64,000 nucleotides of DNA. It comes from CAJXSN01 sp947492235 (lineage in GTDB: Bacteria; Pseudomonadota; Alphaproteobacteria; Sphingomonadales; Sphingomonadaceae). Under the pieces are notes generated by a model that did no database searches, was not told the origin of the DNA, and saw only the letters and a program-made list of their open reading frames with translations. A program made the translations under genes and the position numbers. Shown piece by piece: positions 53,270 through 61,804 of the stretch. Position 1 is the first letter of the stretch. Every line of letters starts with the position of its first letter. The DNA lies in the NCBI RefSeq assembly GCF_042492175.1, contig NZ_CP170453.1:2418001-2482000 (forward strand), written 5' to 3'.

Positions 53270-54052
53270 TCAGATCGTGCGTTCGGCCATCATTTTTTTG
53301 GTTTCGGCGATGGCCTTGGCCGGGCTGAGGCCCTTGGGGCACACATTCGCGCAGTTCATGATGGTGTGGCAGCGGTAGAGGCGGAAGGGGTCTTCCAGCT
53401 CGTTCAGGCGCTCACCGGTCATTTCGTCGCGGCTGTCCGCCAGCCAGCGATAGGCCTGCAGCAGGATGGCGGGACCGAGGAACTTGTCGCTGTTCCACCA
53501 ATAGGATGGGCATGCGGTGGAGCAGCAGGCGCACAGGATGCATTCGTACAGGCCGTCCAGCTGCTCGCGCTGTTCGGGCGATTGCAGACGTTCCTTGCCG
53601 CTCGGCGTGGGGGTCACGGTTTGCAGCCACGGGCGGATGCTGGCGTATTGGGCGTAGAAATGGGTGAAGTCCGGCACCAGATCCTTGACCACTTCCATAT
53701 GGGGCAGGGGGGTGATGCGGATTTCGCCACCCATATCCTCGATCGCGCTGGTGCAGGCGAGGCCGTTCTTGCCGTTCATGTTCATCGCGCACGAACCGCA
53801 GATCCCTTCGCGGCAGGAGCGGCGGAAGGTCAGTGTCGGGTCGATGTCATTCTTGATCTTGAACAGTGCGTCGAGAACCATCGGGCCGCAATCGTCCAGA
53901 TCCACTTCGAACGTGTCGTAGCTGGGAGTCTGGCCGCTGTCCGGATCGTAGCGATAGATCTTGAACTTCTTGATCCGGCCGCCGCTTTCCGCGCGGTGCA
54001 CTGCGCCGTCTTTACGGATCTTGGAGTTCTTCGGGAGCGTGAAAGTTGCCAT
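53270..54052 (-). CDS. sdhB: Succinate dehydrogenase iron-sulfur subunit
   Basis: A 260-residue subunit of respiratory complex II. All three cluster motifs are present: 2Fe-2S in SCREGICGSCAMNMNGKNGL with a following Cys, 4Fe-4S in CILCACCSTACPS, and 3Fe-4S in CHTIMNCANVCPKGL. It relays electrons from the flavoprotein to ubiquinone. The partners sdhA, sdhC and sdhD are absent from the neighbourhood: upstream is a 217-nt spacer and a divergent SDR gene. A thioesterase and zapE follow on the same transcript. ATG 54052 has only a distant AGGA. Confidence 0.97.
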   Translation of the reverse strand: MATFTLPKNSKIRKDGAVHRAESGGRIKKFKIYRYDPDSGQTPSYDTFEVDLDDCGPMVLDALFKIKNDIDPTLTFRRSCREGICGSCAMNMNGKNGLACTSAIEDMGGEIRITPLPHMEVVKDLVPDFTHFYAQYASIRPWLQTVTPTPSGKERLQSPEQREQLDGLYECILCACCSTACPSYWWNSDKFLGPAILLQAYRWLADSRDEMTGERLNELEDPFRLYRCHTIMNCANVCPKGLSPAKAIAETKKMMAERTI

Positions 54053-54269
54053 GGTTCTTACGAATTCCTGCTGGTTTGTTGCGGTCTATCTAGCAATCCT
54101 GCGGGCAAGCACAAGCTGGTCCATCGGCCTATCCGCCGTGTTGGACAATGACGGATTTGCCCTCGTCCCAGCCCAACATCTGGAATTGCGATGTGCAACT
54201 CCAAAGCAATAACATTCGGCAGCAAAAGAATGAGGGGAACATTGCAGCCATCTGGTCCGTCTGACCACC

Positions 54270-55019
54270 ATGAGCGATGCACAAGAGCAGTCAATTGGAG
54301 CGAGCGTAACCAGCGCTGCCGTCTTCGGAGCAAGCGGCGGCATTGGCCACGCTCTGGTGAAGGAACTGGCGGACCGGGGCGTCGACAGGATCTATGCCGG
54401 ATCGCGCAGCGGGAATGCGCCAGGGGGCGAAACGATCATTCCGTTCCGCTTCGACTATGAGGATCCCGCGTCAATCGAGGCCACTGCCAACATCATGGCC
54501 GAGCACCCTCCGCAATTGGTCATCGTCGCGACCGGCGTGTTGACTTTGCCCGATGGCACCGGGCCGGAGCGCAGTTACAAGCAATTGGACGGCGTCACCA
54601 TGGCGCGCGTGTTGCAGGCCAACACCATCGGGCCGGCGCTGGTGGCCAAGGCGATGCTTCCGCTGTTCGACCGCAAGCAGCGCAGCGTGTTCGCGGCTCT
54701 TTCGGCCCGCGTCGGATCGATTGGCGATAACGGCATTGGCGGATGGCACAGCTACCGCGCATCGAAAGCCGCGCTCAACATGCTGGTGAAAAACTTCGCC
54801 ATCGAGCTTGGCCGCACGCACAAGCAGGCGGTGCTCGCATCGCTCCATCCCGGCACGGTGGACACGGCCCTGTCCGAGCCATTTCAGTCCAATCTGCCCG
54901 ACGGCCAATTGACCGGGGCGCAAGAGGCTGCGCGCAATCTGCTGTCGGTGATAGAAGGTCTCACGCCCGAGCAGAGCGGGCACCAGTTCGACTGGAAGGG
55001 CGAGCGCGTGCCGGATTAA
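54270..55019 (+). CDS. SDR-family oxidoreductase (C-factor-like)
   Basis: A 249-residue short-chain dehydrogenase. The cofactor loop is AVFGASGGIGHALV, the catalytic Ser is in AALSARVGSIGDN and the YxxxK motif is HSYRASKAALNM. The sequence resembles the CsgA/C-factor group of SDRs. Substrate unknown. It is divergent from sdhB across 217 nt and convergent with the nucleotidyltransferase gene (4-nt overlap of the 3' ends). Confidence 0.88.
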   Translation: MSDAQEQSIGASVTSAAVFGASGGIGHALVKELADRGVDRIYAGSRSGNAPGGETIIPFRFDYEDPASIEATANIMAEHPPQLVIVATGVLTLPDGTGPERSYKQLDGVTMARVLQANTIGPALVAKAMLPLFDRKQRSVFAALSARVGSIGDNGIGGWHSYRASKAALNMLVKNFAIELGRTHKQAVLASLHPGTVDTALSEPFQSNLPDGQLTGAQEAARNLLSVIEGLTPEQSGHQFDWKGERVPD

Positions 55020-55819
55020 ACCTTCGCGGGACGACCCGGCAGCAATTCCTCACACACCGCATAAGTCCGCTCGTTATCGACATCGATGGCGAGTGCGCCG
55101 TCCTCGAACTCCACGGCCCTGATCGTTGCGCCCAGCCGTTCGCCGAGCACTTCCATCGCCGGGTGCAGTTTCAACATGCCTGCTTTCAGCAGAATGATGT
55201 TGAGCAGGCCAAAGGCGCGGACCATGCGGCCCGGATTGGACATGAACTGGCCGCCCTCGCGGAAAACCTCGGCAGCCTTGAATGCTTTGGGGCCGGACAG
55301 GCCGTAGAGGTTGCAATTAGCAATTCCGCCGTCGGAAAACCCGTAATAATTCTTCTGGCCTTCGGGATGCGCGGCCTTCACGTTCTTCTCGCGCGCAATG
55401 CCAATCACCGCATCCGCAGTGCGCATGGCGTCCACCACTTGCGCCACCGCATCGCGGGTCAGCAGGACATTGTCGGCTGTGGTGATGACGAAGGGCCCTC
55501 CGCTCTTGCCGGCTGCCTTCACCACGCTCTCGACGATGTTCGGATCGCTCTCGATCAGCGTGATCGGCAGATCGGGCCGTGCGTAGTCCGCCAGCACCGC
55601 TTCCAGCTCGGCATGCGCCTCTGCCTCCACCGAAACGCGGATCGCCTCCACATTGGGCACGGTGATCAGAGTTTCCATCACATGCCGGATCAGCGCCTTG
55701 CCGCGAATAGGGGCGAGGCATTTGTGCGAGACACCGGCCCGCGTCGCCAGCGGATTGACCACCCCTGTGCGCTGCGCCGCAAGAACGATGAATGTTATGG
55801 CGGTTGCTGTTTCGGGCAT
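55016..55819 (-). CDS. Nucleotidyltransferase-like protein (NTP_transferase fold)
   Basis: A 267-residue protein of the GT-A/MobA-like nucleotidyltransferase fold. The N-terminus ITFIVLAAQRTGVVNPLATRAG is followed by SHKCLAPIRGKALIRHVMETL, which matches the PK-L-PI-GKPLI pattern of sugar-nucleotide and related transferases. The usual LAAG-GxG loop is altered to LAAQRTG. FVITTADNVLL resembles the metal-binding Asp region. The substrate is unknown. It starts 17 nt after the ATP-grasp ligase gene, so the two form an operon. Confidence 0.75.
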   Translation of the reverse strand: MPETATAITFIVLAAQRTGVVNPLATRAGVSHKCLAPIRGKALIRHVMETLITVPNVEAIRVSVEAEAHAELEAVLADYARPDLPITLIESDPNIVESVVKAAGKSGGPFVITTADNVLLTRDAVAQVVDAMRTADAVIGIAREKNVKAAHPEGQKNYYGFSDGGIANCNLYGLSGPKAFKAAEVFREGGQFMSNPGRMVRAFGLLNIILLKAGMLKLHPAMEVLGERLGATIRAVEFEDGALAIDVDNERTYAVCEELLPGRPAKV

Positions 55820-55836
55820 CGATGAACCTCTTCGTA

Positions 55837-56853
55837 TCAGGGCGCGGCGAACAATCCGTTTCGCCGCCACGCCTCTGCCAGAAGGGTTTCCAGCAGATCG
55901 GCATGGCTAAAGCCGGCATAGGCCGCTGCCTTTGCCATAACCTTTTCCGACCACAAATTGCAGTTCAAATTGATTTCGATGAAATTGATGTCGCCGGTGT
56001 TCAGATCGACACGGAATTCGATCCGCCCGTAATCGAACGGCAAAAATTCCTGCGCGACCCGCTTGGCGTAGTCCTGAACCTTCGCGGCCAGCTCTGGATT
56101 GTCGAACCGTTTGAGCGCGGCTTTCTCCGTATTCTGAACCAGATCGCGCTTCTCGTAATAAGTCCACAGTTTCTGCGTGTCCTCGCGCTCGTACCACAGC
56201 ATGGGGAGGGCGGTGGGCACATCGTTCAGCGTGATGAAGGCGCACTGGACATCGTATCCGTCCAGATACGGCTCCACGATGGCGTCATGGCCCTGAATGT
56301 GGATGTCGGCGACAGCATTGGCGACGCCCTGAAAATCGAACGCATCGGATATGCCCCAGCTGGCGGAGGACGCATTGGGTTTGATGACCCACCGGCCATC
56401 TGCGGATGCTGGCAGGTTTTCCTCAAGTACCGGAGCGCCCCGGCGGTAACAGAACCACGGCGCGGTCGGCACACCCGCATTTTTGCACACGAGCTTCGAC
56501 ACGCTCTTGTCATCGCCCAGACCGCGCAGGAACGGCATCGCGCCCAGATACGGGATGCGGTGCATATTGCACAGCACGGGGATCAGCATTTCGGAATTCA
56601 CGAACCCGCCGCGATTGAGCAGCGGGAAGACAAAGTCCGCCTCCGGCTGCTCGAACAGAACCTGATAATTGTCGGCAAATTCCAGCTGCAGGCCCAGCGT
56701 TTCCAGCGTGGTCCGCACCTCGTGGTGATAAATCGCGTGATTGCCGTCTTCGGGATGCATCCCGCCGCCCCACAGGGCGTGCTTTGCCATAAACAGCGTG
56801 CGGACGCGATCTTTCGCCTCCTGAGGTATTGTAAGCGGTGCGACACCGGACAT
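55837..56853 (-). CDS. ATP-grasp ligase related to D-alanine--D-alanine ligase
   Basis: A 338-residue protein. An N-terminal Rossmann-like part (about 1-100, FVFPLLNRGGFVNSEMLIPVL) is followed by an ATP-grasp domain with DDKSVSKLVCKNAGVPTAPW, WVIKPNASSASWGISD and the metal site RIEFRVDLNTGDINFIEINLNCNLWSEK. It resembles D-Ala-D-Ala ligases but is not the housekeeping ddl, which normally sits in the division/cell-wall cluster. It presumably joins a carboxylate to an amine or other acceptor. It is the first gene of an operon with a nucleotidyltransferase-like gene. Confidence 0.78.
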   Translation of the reverse strand: MSGVAPLTIPQEAKDRVRTLFMAKHALWGGGMHPEDGNHAIYHHEVRTTLETLGLQLEFADNYQVLFEQPEADFVFPLLNRGGFVNSEMLIPVLCNMHRIPYLGAMPFLRGLGDDKSVSKLVCKNAGVPTAPWFCYRRGAPVLEENLPASADGRWVIKPNASSASWGISDAFDFQGVANAVADIHIQGHDAIVEPYLDGYDVQCAFITLNDVPTALPMLWYEREDTQKLWTYYEKRDLVQNTEKAALKRFDNPELAAKVQDYAKRVAQEFLPFDYGRIEFRVDLNTGDINFIEINLNCNLWSEKVMAKAAAYAGFSHADLLETLLAEAWRRNGLFAAP

Positions 56854-56920
56854 GCGACTGTGATCCCGATATTATGTTTTCGGGCCGCTTAGGCGGGCAG
56901 TGCCCCGGTGGGAAGCGGAA

Positions 56921-57814
56921 TCAGACGCCTGCCGCTTTTGCTGTATCCAGAATGGCGGCCACGAAGCCTTCGGGGTCATCTTCCTGAATGAAGTGATTGC
57001 CTTTCAGCGTCCGGTGCAGATCGTGGCCCTTGGTGCCAGCGACCCGGCCGACAAACGCTTTCTCGCCGCCTGCAGTGATGGCGTCCTGATCGCTGAAGGC
57101 ACAAACGAAGGGCTTGTCGAACGCCTCCAGCGCTTCCCATGCTTTCAGCTGGTCCGGCACTGCGACATTGTCGCCCAGCGGCACCAGACTGGGAAAGACA
57201 CGCGCGCAGGCTTTGCTGTCTTCATCAGGGTAGGGCGCGTCATAGGCGGCGACTTCGGCATCGGTCAGATCGCGGGTCGTGGCCCCTTGCAGGATATTGC
57301 CGATTGGGAAGACCGGGCTTTCTTGCGAGAATTTGCGCCACGCAGCGAATGCGGGCGGGGGCTCCTGACCTGCTGGCAGCCCGCCATTGGAGAGCGTGAC
57401 CCCGGCAAAGCGCTCGGGCATCTCCGCCACCAGACGCAGGCCGATCAGCGAACCCCAATCCTGACAGGCGAGGATAATGCCGGTGAGATCGAGCGCCTCA
57501 ACCCATTCGCGCATCCACGCCACATGGCCGGCATAGGAAAACACGTCGCGCTCGGTCGGCTTGTCCGATTTGCCAAAGCCAATGAGGTCGGGCACGAGGA
57601 CGCGGTAACCAGCCTCCGCCACCGGCCCGATCATGTGGCGATAGAGGAAGCTCCAGCTGGGCTCGCCATGCATCATCAGCACTGGCGTTCCATCGCGCGG
57701 ACCTTCATCGACATAATGCAGGCGCAGCTGGTCCGACAATTCGTGGTAATGCGGCGCGAAGGGATAGTCGGGCAGATTGTCGAAGCGGCTCTCGGGCGTG
57801 CGGATGACGGTCAT
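56921..57814 (-). CDS. Haloalkane dehalogenase (alpha/beta hydrolase)
   Basis: A 297-residue enzyme that hydrolyses carbon-halogen bonds of haloalkanes. LMMHGEPSWSFLYRHMI is the oxyanion-hole region. The nucleophile Asp119 lies in LACQDWGSLIGL with the halide-binding Trp next to it. The acid is probably Asp244 in FSDQDAITAGG and the base His274 in GNHFIQEDDPE. This arrangement matches the DhlA/DhmA (HLD-I) subfamily. ATG 57814 follows AGAGAGGAA at 8-nt spacing; a longer frame upstream overlaps the divergent methyltransferase gene and is rejected. The physiological substrate is unknown. Confidence 0.9.
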   Translation of the reverse strand: MTVIRTPESRFDNLPDYPFAPHYHELSDQLRLHYVDEGPRDGTPVLMMHGEPSWSFLYRHMIGPVAEAGYRVLVPDLIGFGKSDKPTERDVFSYAGHVAWMREWVEALDLTGIILACQDWGSLIGLRLVAEMPERFAGVTLSNGGLPAGQEPPPAFAAWRKFSQESPVFPIGNILQGATTRDLTDAEVAAYDAPYPDEDSKACARVFPSLVPLGDNVAVPDQLKAWEALEAFDKPFVCAFSDQDAITAGGEKAFVGRVAGTKGHDLHRTLKGNHFIQEDDPEGFVAAILDTAKAAGV

Positions 57815-57866
57815 GGGCGGATTCCTCTCTTGCGGTGGAGTGTGCCATAGTCCGCACGTCAGGGAC

Positions 57867-57872
57867 AGGAGG
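57867..57872 (+). promoter_or_regulatory. Consensus ribosome-binding site of the methyltransferase gene
   Basis: AGGAGG lies 6 nt before the ATG at 57879. It fixes the start against a longer upstream frame that would overlap the dehalogenase gene. Confidence 0.85.
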
Positions 57873-57878
57873 TTAGCG

Positions 57879-58514
57879 ATGGGCATTGCTGAATGGTGGG
57901 ACAGGCACGGTGTGCCGCGCGTTATCAAGCTCGCTTGCGGTGCGCCCGCGATCATGAAGCTGCGCGGCAAAGTGGTGCCATTGGCGCGCGGCGATGTGTT
58001 TGAGATCGGCTGCGGCGGGGGCATCAACCAGCCGTTCTACGAAGCCGGGGCAATCACCCGCTATGCCGGGATCGACCCGGGGGCGAAGTTGCTCGACTAC
58101 GCCCGGTCAGAAGCGGCGAAGAAGGGCTGGGCCGCCGATATTCGCGAAGGCGTGGGCGAGGCGATCCCCTTCGAGGATGAGAGCTTCGATACGGTGGTGT
58201 GCACCTATACGATGTGCTCGGTGCAGGATCAGGCGCAGGTGGTGCGCGAGATGCGGCGGATCCTGCGGCCCGGTGGGCGGCTGCTGTTTCTGGAACATGG
58301 CCGCGCGCCCGATGCCTCAGTGGCGCGGTGGCAGGACCGGATCGAGCCTTACTGGAAACCGGTTGCAGGCGGCTGCCACCTGACCCGCCCGATCACCGCC
58401 GCGGTGCGTGATGGCGGGTTTGAGACCGAGCCGCTGGGCGAGCGCTATGCTCCCAAGACCCCGCGCCCGGTGGGCTGGATGGAATGGGGCGTGGGGATCA
58501 AGACCGGCGCCTGA
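57879..58514 (+). CDS. Class I SAM-dependent methyltransferase
   Basis: A 211-residue methyltransferase. The SAM loop is VFEIGCGGGINQPFY, the acidic residue follows in YAGIDPGAKLLDYAR, and FDTVVCTYTMCSV and MRRILRPGGRLLFLEHG are the later motifs of the UbiE/Methyltransf_11 type. The substrate cannot be predicted. It is divergent from the haloalkane dehalogenase (64-nt spacer) and ends at a very strong terminator. Confidence 0.88.
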   Translation: MGIAEWWDRHGVPRVIKLACGAPAIMKLRGKVVPLARGDVFEIGCGGGINQPFYEAGAITRYAGIDPGAKLLDYARSEAAKKGWAADIREGVGEAIPFEDESFDTVVCTYTMCSVQDQAQVVREMRRILRPGGRLLFLEHGRAPDASVARWQDRIEPYWKPVAGGCHLTRPITAAVRDGGFETEPLGERYAPKTPRPVGWMEWGVGIKTGA

Positions 58515-58535
58515 GAGTGATAATCTGGTGATAGA

Positions 58536-58574
58536 GAAAAGGGGCGCGAACCTATGCGGTTCGCGCCCCTTTTC
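58536..58574. terminator. Perfect 17-bp bidirectional terminator between the methyltransferase gene and rne
   Basis: gaaaaggggcgcgaacc (58536-58552), loop tatgc, ggttcgcgccccttttc (58558-58574). The A-rich start and T-rich end make it an intrinsic terminator for both the rightward methyltransferase gene (ends 58514) and the leftward rne gene (ends 58606). Confidence 0.93.
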
Positions 58575-58605
58575 TGTGTTCGGGAATTAATGCCCTCGAG
58601 CTGCT

Positions 58606-61383
58606 CTATTCGCCGAAGGTCCGCTGCCACCAGCCACGCTTGGGCTTGGCGTCTGTGTCCGCCGGCGTGTCCTGCTGTGCAGGGGCCTCTTCCTGCACTG
58701 GCTCGGCGGCGGGTTCTTCTGCCACTTCCTCGGTTGCAGCAGGAGCGGGAGCAGCCTTCTTGCGCGGCGCACGGGTGCGCTTGGGCTTGGGCTTTTCTTC
58801 GGGCGCTGCGTCGGCATCGGACGGTGCTTCTTCCGTCGCAGCTTCAGCCTTGGGTTCCGCCTTCTTGCGAGGAGCGCGGGTCCGCTTCGGCTTGGGCTTC
58901 TCCTCGGCTTCCTCTTCGGCAGGCGCTTCCGCGTCGGCCTTCGCTTCGGCCTCGGTATCCGCTTTCTTGCGGCGCGTGCGCTTGGGCTTCGGCTTTTCCT
59001 CAGCCCCTTCATCGGCCATCGCCTCGGCAGTTTCAGGCGCATTGTCGGGTCCTGCGACCACGGCCATGTCATCCTTCACCTGCTCGGAAACGCCTTCCAG
59101 CGCTTCCGCACCAGCTTGATCGTCATTGGAGCCGTCATTGTCAGCGTTTTCGCTGTTCTCGCCATTCTCATCCGAGCGATTGCGGCCACGTCCGCCCCTG
59201 CGGCGGCCACCCCGGCGGCGGCGCTTTTTGGGCTTTTCGTCGTCATTGTCGTCGGAGCTTTGCTCGTCCGAACCACCCTCATCGGAGTTATCGTCCTGAT
59301 CGCCGTCATTCTCGTCGCGGCGGTTCTTGTTGCGGCCCCGGCCACCCCGGCGGCGGCGGCGCTTCTTCGGCTTGTCGCCGTCGCGTTCTGCGTCCGAATC
59401 GTCTTCGTCCTCGTCCGTCTCGACGTCCAGATCTTCATCATCTTCGCTATCGTCGATGATCGGCTCGAAGCTGGGTGCCTCGGTCGGGCGCGGGCCGGAA
59501 CTGGCAATCGTCATCTTGGCGCCTTCGTCTTCCCCTTCGGGCACGACTTCGACGGTGACGTGATAGCGTTCCTCGATTTCCTGCAATTCGGAGCGCTTGG
59601 AATTGAGCAGATAGACCGCCGCTTCCGTGCTCGCCGACAGGGTGATGACCGATCCCTTGCCCTTGGCCGCTTCGTCTTCGATCAGACGCAAGGCCGACAG
59701 ACCCGCGCTGGACGCGGTGCGCACCAGACCGGTGCCGTCGCAATGCGGGCATTCGCGGGTGGAGGCTTCCAGCACGCCTGTGCGCAGGCGCTGGCGGCTC
59801 ATTTCCATCAGGCCGAAGCCGGAAATACGGCCCACCTGAATGCGCGCGCGGTCGGTCTTCAGCGCATCTTTCATGCACCGTTCGACTTTGCGGATATTGC
59901 CCATCCGCTCCATGTCGATGAAGTCGATCACGACCAGGCCTGCCATGTCGCGCAGGCGCAGCTGGCGGGCGATTTCTTTGGCCGCTTCCAGATTGGTCGC
60001 GGTGGCGGTCGCCTCGATCCCGTGCTCCTTGGTGGAGCGGCCGGAGTTGATGTCGATCGAGACCAGAGCCTCGGTCGGGTTGATCACCAGATAGCCGCCC
60101 GATTTCAGCTGGACGACCGGATCATACATCGCGCGCAGCTGGTCTTCCGCGCCGTAGCGCTGGAACAGGGGTACGGGGTCGGAATAGGCCTTCACCCGGC
60201 GCGCATGGCTGGGCATCAGCAGCTTCATGAACTGCTTGGCCGACTTGTAGCCTTGCTCGCCTTCGACGACGACTTCCTCGATCTCGCGATTATAGATGTC
60301 GCGGATCGCGCGTTTGATCAGGTCGCTGTCCGAGTGGATCAGGCTGGGCGCGCTGGAGCCAAGCGTGTTTTCGCGGATTTCGTCCCATAGCCGGGCGAGG
60401 TAATCGAAGTCGCGTTTGATCTCGGTCTTGGTCCGGGCAATGCCGGCAGTGCGCACGATCAGGCCCATGCTCTTGGGCAGGCTCAGATCGTTGACCACCT
60501 GCTTCAACCGCTTGCGGTCACCGGCGGAATTGATCTTGCGCGAAATGCCGCCGCCATGGCTGCTATTGGGCATCAGGACGGTGTAGCGGCCCGCGAGGCT
60601 GAGATAGGTGGTGAGGGCCGCGCCCTTGTTCCCGCGCTCTTCCTTTACAACCTGAACCAGCAGAACCTGACGGCGCTGGATTACGTCCTGGATTTTGTAA
60701 CGGCGACGCAGAGCCTGACGGCGGGCGCGGACATCGTCCACTTCTTTCGCGCGGCTGCGCGGCTTGCCGCCTTTGCCGCCCTTGCCCTGACGGCGACCAC
60801 GGCCCCGGCGACCGCGGCGCTGGCCGCCATTGCCGTTTTCCCCGTCGCTATCGTCGTCGCTGTCATCATCATCATCGTCATCATCGTCGTCATCGCCATC
60901 GGAATCGTCTTCCACATGGCCTTCTTCGATGGTGGCGACTTTCTCTTTGTCGCTGGTGTCGATTTCCTCGAGCCCGTCTTCGGCAAGGTCCTCGGCCAGA
61001 GCTTCGCCGCTCTCGTCGCTTTCGGCGTCGTATTCTTCGCCGGGAATTTCGCCGCGATCTTCTTCCTCGTTGCGCAGACGCGCTTCTTCCTCGGCGGCTT
61101 CGGCTTCTTCAGCCAGCAGCTGCTCGCGGTCTTCCTTCGGGATCTGGTAATAGTCCGGGTGGATTTCGCTGAATGCGAGGAACCCGTGGCGGTTGCCGCC
61201 AAAGTCCACAAAAGCTGCCTGCAACGAGGGTTCGACCCGCGTAACCTTGGCTAGATAGATATTTCCCTTGATCTGCTTGTGATCGGCAGATTCAAAATCA
61301 AACTCCTCAATCCGGTTTCCCTTGAGGACCGCCACCCGGGTTTCTTCCGAGTGGCGCGCATCGATTAGCATGCGCGTTGCCAT
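58606..61383 (-). CDS. rne: Ribonuclease E (Rne/Rng family)
   Basis: A 925-residue endoribonuclease for mRNA decay and rRNA processing. The N-terminus MATRMLIDARHSEETRVAVL begins the RNase H-like/S1 region. A very acidic insertion of Asp/Ser/Glu (encoded around 60820-61060) interrupts the S1 domain, followed by a basic KGGKPRSRAKE patch. The DNase I-like active site is seen in SIDINSGRSTKE and VVIDFIDMERMG, and the zinc-link cysteines in TRECPHCDGTG. The C-terminal 300 residues are disordered, with Arg-rich RGGRGRNKNRR-type boxes and repeated EEKPKPKRTR units that likely bind RNA and degradosome partners. GGAG lies about 8 nt before ATG 61383. Confidence 0.95.
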   Translation of the reverse strand: MATRMLIDARHSEETRVAVLKGNRIEEFDFESADHKQIKGNIYLAKVTRVEPSLQAAFVDFGGNRHGFLAFSEIHPDYYQIPKEDREQLLAEEAEAAEEEARLRNEEEDRGEIPGEEYDAESDESGEALAEDLAEDGLEEIDTSDKEKVATIEEGHVEDDSDGDDDDDDDDDDDSDDDSDGENGNGGQRRGRRGRGRRQGKGGKGGKPRSRAKEVDDVRARRQALRRRYKIQDVIQRRQVLLVQVVKEERGNKGAALTTYLSLAGRYTVLMPNSSHGGGISRKINSAGDRKRLKQVVNDLSLPKSMGLIVRTAGIARTKTEIKRDFDYLARLWDEIRENTLGSSAPSLIHSDSDLIKRAIRDIYNREIEEVVVEGEQGYKSAKQFMKLLMPSHARRVKAYSDPVPLFQRYGAEDQLRAMYDPVVQLKSGGYLVINPTEALVSIDINSGRSTKEHGIEATATATNLEAAKEIARQLRLRDMAGLVVIDFIDMERMGNIRKVERCMKDALKTDRARIQVGRISGFGLMEMSRQRLRTGVLEASTRECPHCDGTGLVRTASSAGLSALRLIEDEAAKGKGSVITLSASTEAAVYLLNSKRSELQEIEERYHVTVEVVPEGEDEGAKMTIASSGPRPTEAPSFEPIIDDSEDDEDLDVETDEDEDDSDAERDGDKPKKRRRRRGGRGRNKNRRDENDGDQDDNSDEGGSDEQSSDDNDDEKPKKRRRRGGRRRGGRGRNRSDENGENSENADNDGSNDDQAGAEALEGVSEQVKDDMAVVAGPDNAPETAEAMADEGAEEKPKPKRTRRKKADTEAEAKADAEAPAEEEAEEKPKPKRTRAPRKKAEPKAEAATEEAPSDADAAPEEKPKPKRTRAPRKKAAPAPAATEEVAEEPAAEPVQEEAPAQQDTPADTDAKPKRGWWQRTFGE

Positions 61384-61804
61384 TGAATTGTCTCCATGCA
61401 CGCCGTCGCCGCCGACCATGGCCGGGTGGAGATGCGCGCAAATATGTGTGGAAGCCGTTCGCCCAATTGGCGGTTTCGGCTGTTATGGAATGGGGAGGGC
61501 GCTCTGCCGCCGAACCCCGGAAATGCGTGTCTGCAGACGATGCACTGCGCCATTCGTGCGCAATCGCCAGGCCAGCAAGCACGCCGCAGTCCGCAGACTG
61601 CATCGTGAAAGTGGCGGGACGGGTATGCATTGTTGCTTCAACCTGTTGTTATGCCCCTACAGCCTTAAGGCGTAAGGATTGCGGAACCGTTCTCAAACTC
61701 AAGAAAAAGTCGGCCCGACTTGGGACGCTGTTGCTAGCAGGGCCTTGCCGATGCAGCAACCATATTGCGCTGCGGCCCTGCCAACCCCTACACGCGCTCG
61801 TGTG
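61384..61804. promoter_or_regulatory. 421-nt divergent regulatory region between rne and the amidase gene
   Basis: No gene is supported here; short open frames lack conserved features. It must carry the rne promoter and 5' leader (reading left) and the amidase promoter (reading right). Near the amidase start the arms gcagggcc (61737-61744) and ggccctgc (61774-61781) pair. Inside them gcagc (61753-61757) and gctgc (61769-61773) also pair, giving a two-part hairpin. RNase E mRNAs are often autoregulated through their 5' leader; whether that holds here is inference. Confidence 0.5.

Noticed and set aside
60820..60930. A tcatca/tcgtca-rich stretch resembling a tandem microsatellite.
   Set aside because: It is the codon pattern of the Asp-rich insertion of RNase E on the minus strand, not an independent repeat array.
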